The translations under genes were made by a program, and so were the position numbers. This document shows positions 46,901-47,495 of a stretch of DNA of 47,495 bases, piece after piece; position 1 is the stretch's first letter, and every line of letters begins with the position of its first letter. Source of the stretch: Thecamonas trahens ATCC 50062 (Eukaryota > Apusozoa > Apusomonadida > Apusomonadidae). The stretch spans positions 386,122 to 433,616 of the forward strand of contig NW_013657655.1 in assembly GCF_000142905.1 (NCBI RefSeq), written 5' to 3'. A model generated the notes under the pieces. The model worked only from the letters and a program-made list of their open reading frames with translations, was not told the DNA's origin and made no database searches.

Positions 46901-47163
46901 TTCATGTCACCCACCAACCCGCACATGCCACTCGGCCGAACAAGTGACACGGGCAAGTGTCAATGGAGGGATGGGGAAATTGAATCAGCATCAAAGACTC
47001 AATTCAGGCCCGTGCACAGCCATGTGCATGGTGGCGTCGAGGATGAGTATGGTGAAGTGGGTGGGAATGTGGATGTGGGTCATGGGTGGGATGGGTAGGG
47101 GTGGCAAGGGGGCAGTGAGTGGCAAGTGGAGTGAATGGTGGTCGGTGGGGAGAAATGGAGTGG

Positions 47164-47209
47164 GGCTAGGGTTGATGAGGCATCAGCTAGGGTTGACGAG
47201 GCATCAGCT
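47164..47209 (+). repeat. 23-bp tandem repeat containing CTAGGGTT
   Basis: Two copies of GCTAGGGTTGA(T/C)GAGGCATCA run directly into the TTAGGG array. Confidence 0.85.
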
Positions 47210-47231
47210 AGGGTTAGGGTTAGGGTTAGGT
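47210..47231 (+). repeat. Interstitial telomere-type TTAGGG repeat
   Basis: Three to four consecutive TTAGGG units, in the orientation pointing right, surrounded by non-telomeric sequence. The array is too short to be a chromosome end but marks the area as subtelomere-like. Confidence 0.85.
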
Positions 47232-47299
47232 GCAGCTTGGGGTCGGTGCCGGGGGTGAGGCTTTAGGGGGGGTGGGGTCCGTGGTCTGGCGGAGGGTGA

Positions 47300-47495
47300 G
47301 GCTTCAGGCTTCAGAGAGCTAATGCCTGAGTTCCCGAGGCTTCAGGCATTATGCCTGGCTGAGGCCTCAAGGCCTGACCCGGCAGAGCTAATGCCTCAAA
47401 TGAGCCAATTAGTTCTCCCATGGGAGCTAAAGCCTCGAAGAGCGGCATTAGCTCCGAGGTCTGGGAGGCATAGGGTTAATGCCGGGCTTAATGTC
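47300..47495. repeat. GAGCTAATGCC repeat cluster with inverted copies
   Basis: GAGCTAATGCCT occurs at 47316-47327 and 47385-47396, and its inverse GGCATTAGCTC at 47444-47454. GCTTCAGGC words recur at 47301 and 47339. A perfect 12-bp palindrome CTCCCATGGGAG lies at 47415-47426, and TAGGGTTAATGCC at about 47473. The cluster runs off the window end. Confidence 0.75.

Noticed and set aside
47210-47231. True chromosome end
   Set aside because: Only three to four TTAGGG units, followed by at least 260 bp of other sequence.
1-47495. tRNA, rRNA, snRNA or CRISPR array
   Set aside because: No cloverleaf with convincing A and B boxes, no rRNA motif and no spacer-repeat array was seen by eye; a covariance-model search would decide.

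Overview
This is a GC-rich, compact nuclear genome window from a unicellular eukaryote. It carries spliceosomal introns, a cytosolic ribosomal protein gene (uS12/RPS23), an mRNA exporter, mitochondrial FIS1 and MPV17-type proteins, a BRPF/JADE-type PHD protein and a ciliary kinesin of the KIF6 type, so the organism is probably a flagellate. The mix of TKL receptor kinases with bacterial-type ectodomains, short intergenic gaps and very high GC would fit an apusomonad such as Thecamonas. That assignment is an inference from style, not proven by any marker here.

Layout. 1-4.5 kb: a small zinc-finger protein, a PABPN1-like RNA-binding protein (minus) and a LIM/coiled-coil protein whose reading frame is broken once. 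5-10 kb: the mRNA export receptor NXF1/TAP and a long coiled-coil protein. 10-14.2 kb: an AREL1-like membrane/filamin/HECT protein, also broken once and apparently lacking the HECT cysteine, then an MPV17-family protein. 14.2-18 kb (minus): a KIF6-type kinesin and PDCD2. 19-24.6 kb: a large PHD chromatin protein and RPS23 (minus, with an 11-nt first exon). 25-29.6 kb: a secreted LamG-like protein, a type I membrane protein (minus) and FIS1 (three exons). 29.6-34.2 kb (minus): a receptor with a bacterial-type solute-binding ectodomain, a membrane helix, a TKL kinase, a degenerate cyclase-like domain and a pseudokinase. This is the most striking gene in the window. 34.7-38.6 kb: a type II membrane protein, an unrecognised protein and a SulP/SLC26 anion transporter.

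From about 39 kb the style changes. A 1176-residue dynamin-like nuclear GTPase candidate (minus) is followed by about 4.5 kb with no convincing gene. This holds short direct and inverted repeats, an AT-richer block (46.3-46.9 kb), an interstitial TTAGGG run (about 47.21 kb) and repeated GAGCTAATGCCT elements, and it looks subtelomeric.

Architecture. Genes alternate strands, and many pairs converge with only 17-86 bp between stop codons, so 3' UTRs must overlap. Start codons are often preceded by simple repeats or pyrimidine tracts on the sense strand. First exons, where resolved, are tiny (11, 19 and 45 nt). Except for these cases, genes are single-exon. Two genes need a frameshift to be joined. 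Because both breaks lie in G- or GC-repeat tracts, sequencing or assembly error is as likely as true decay.
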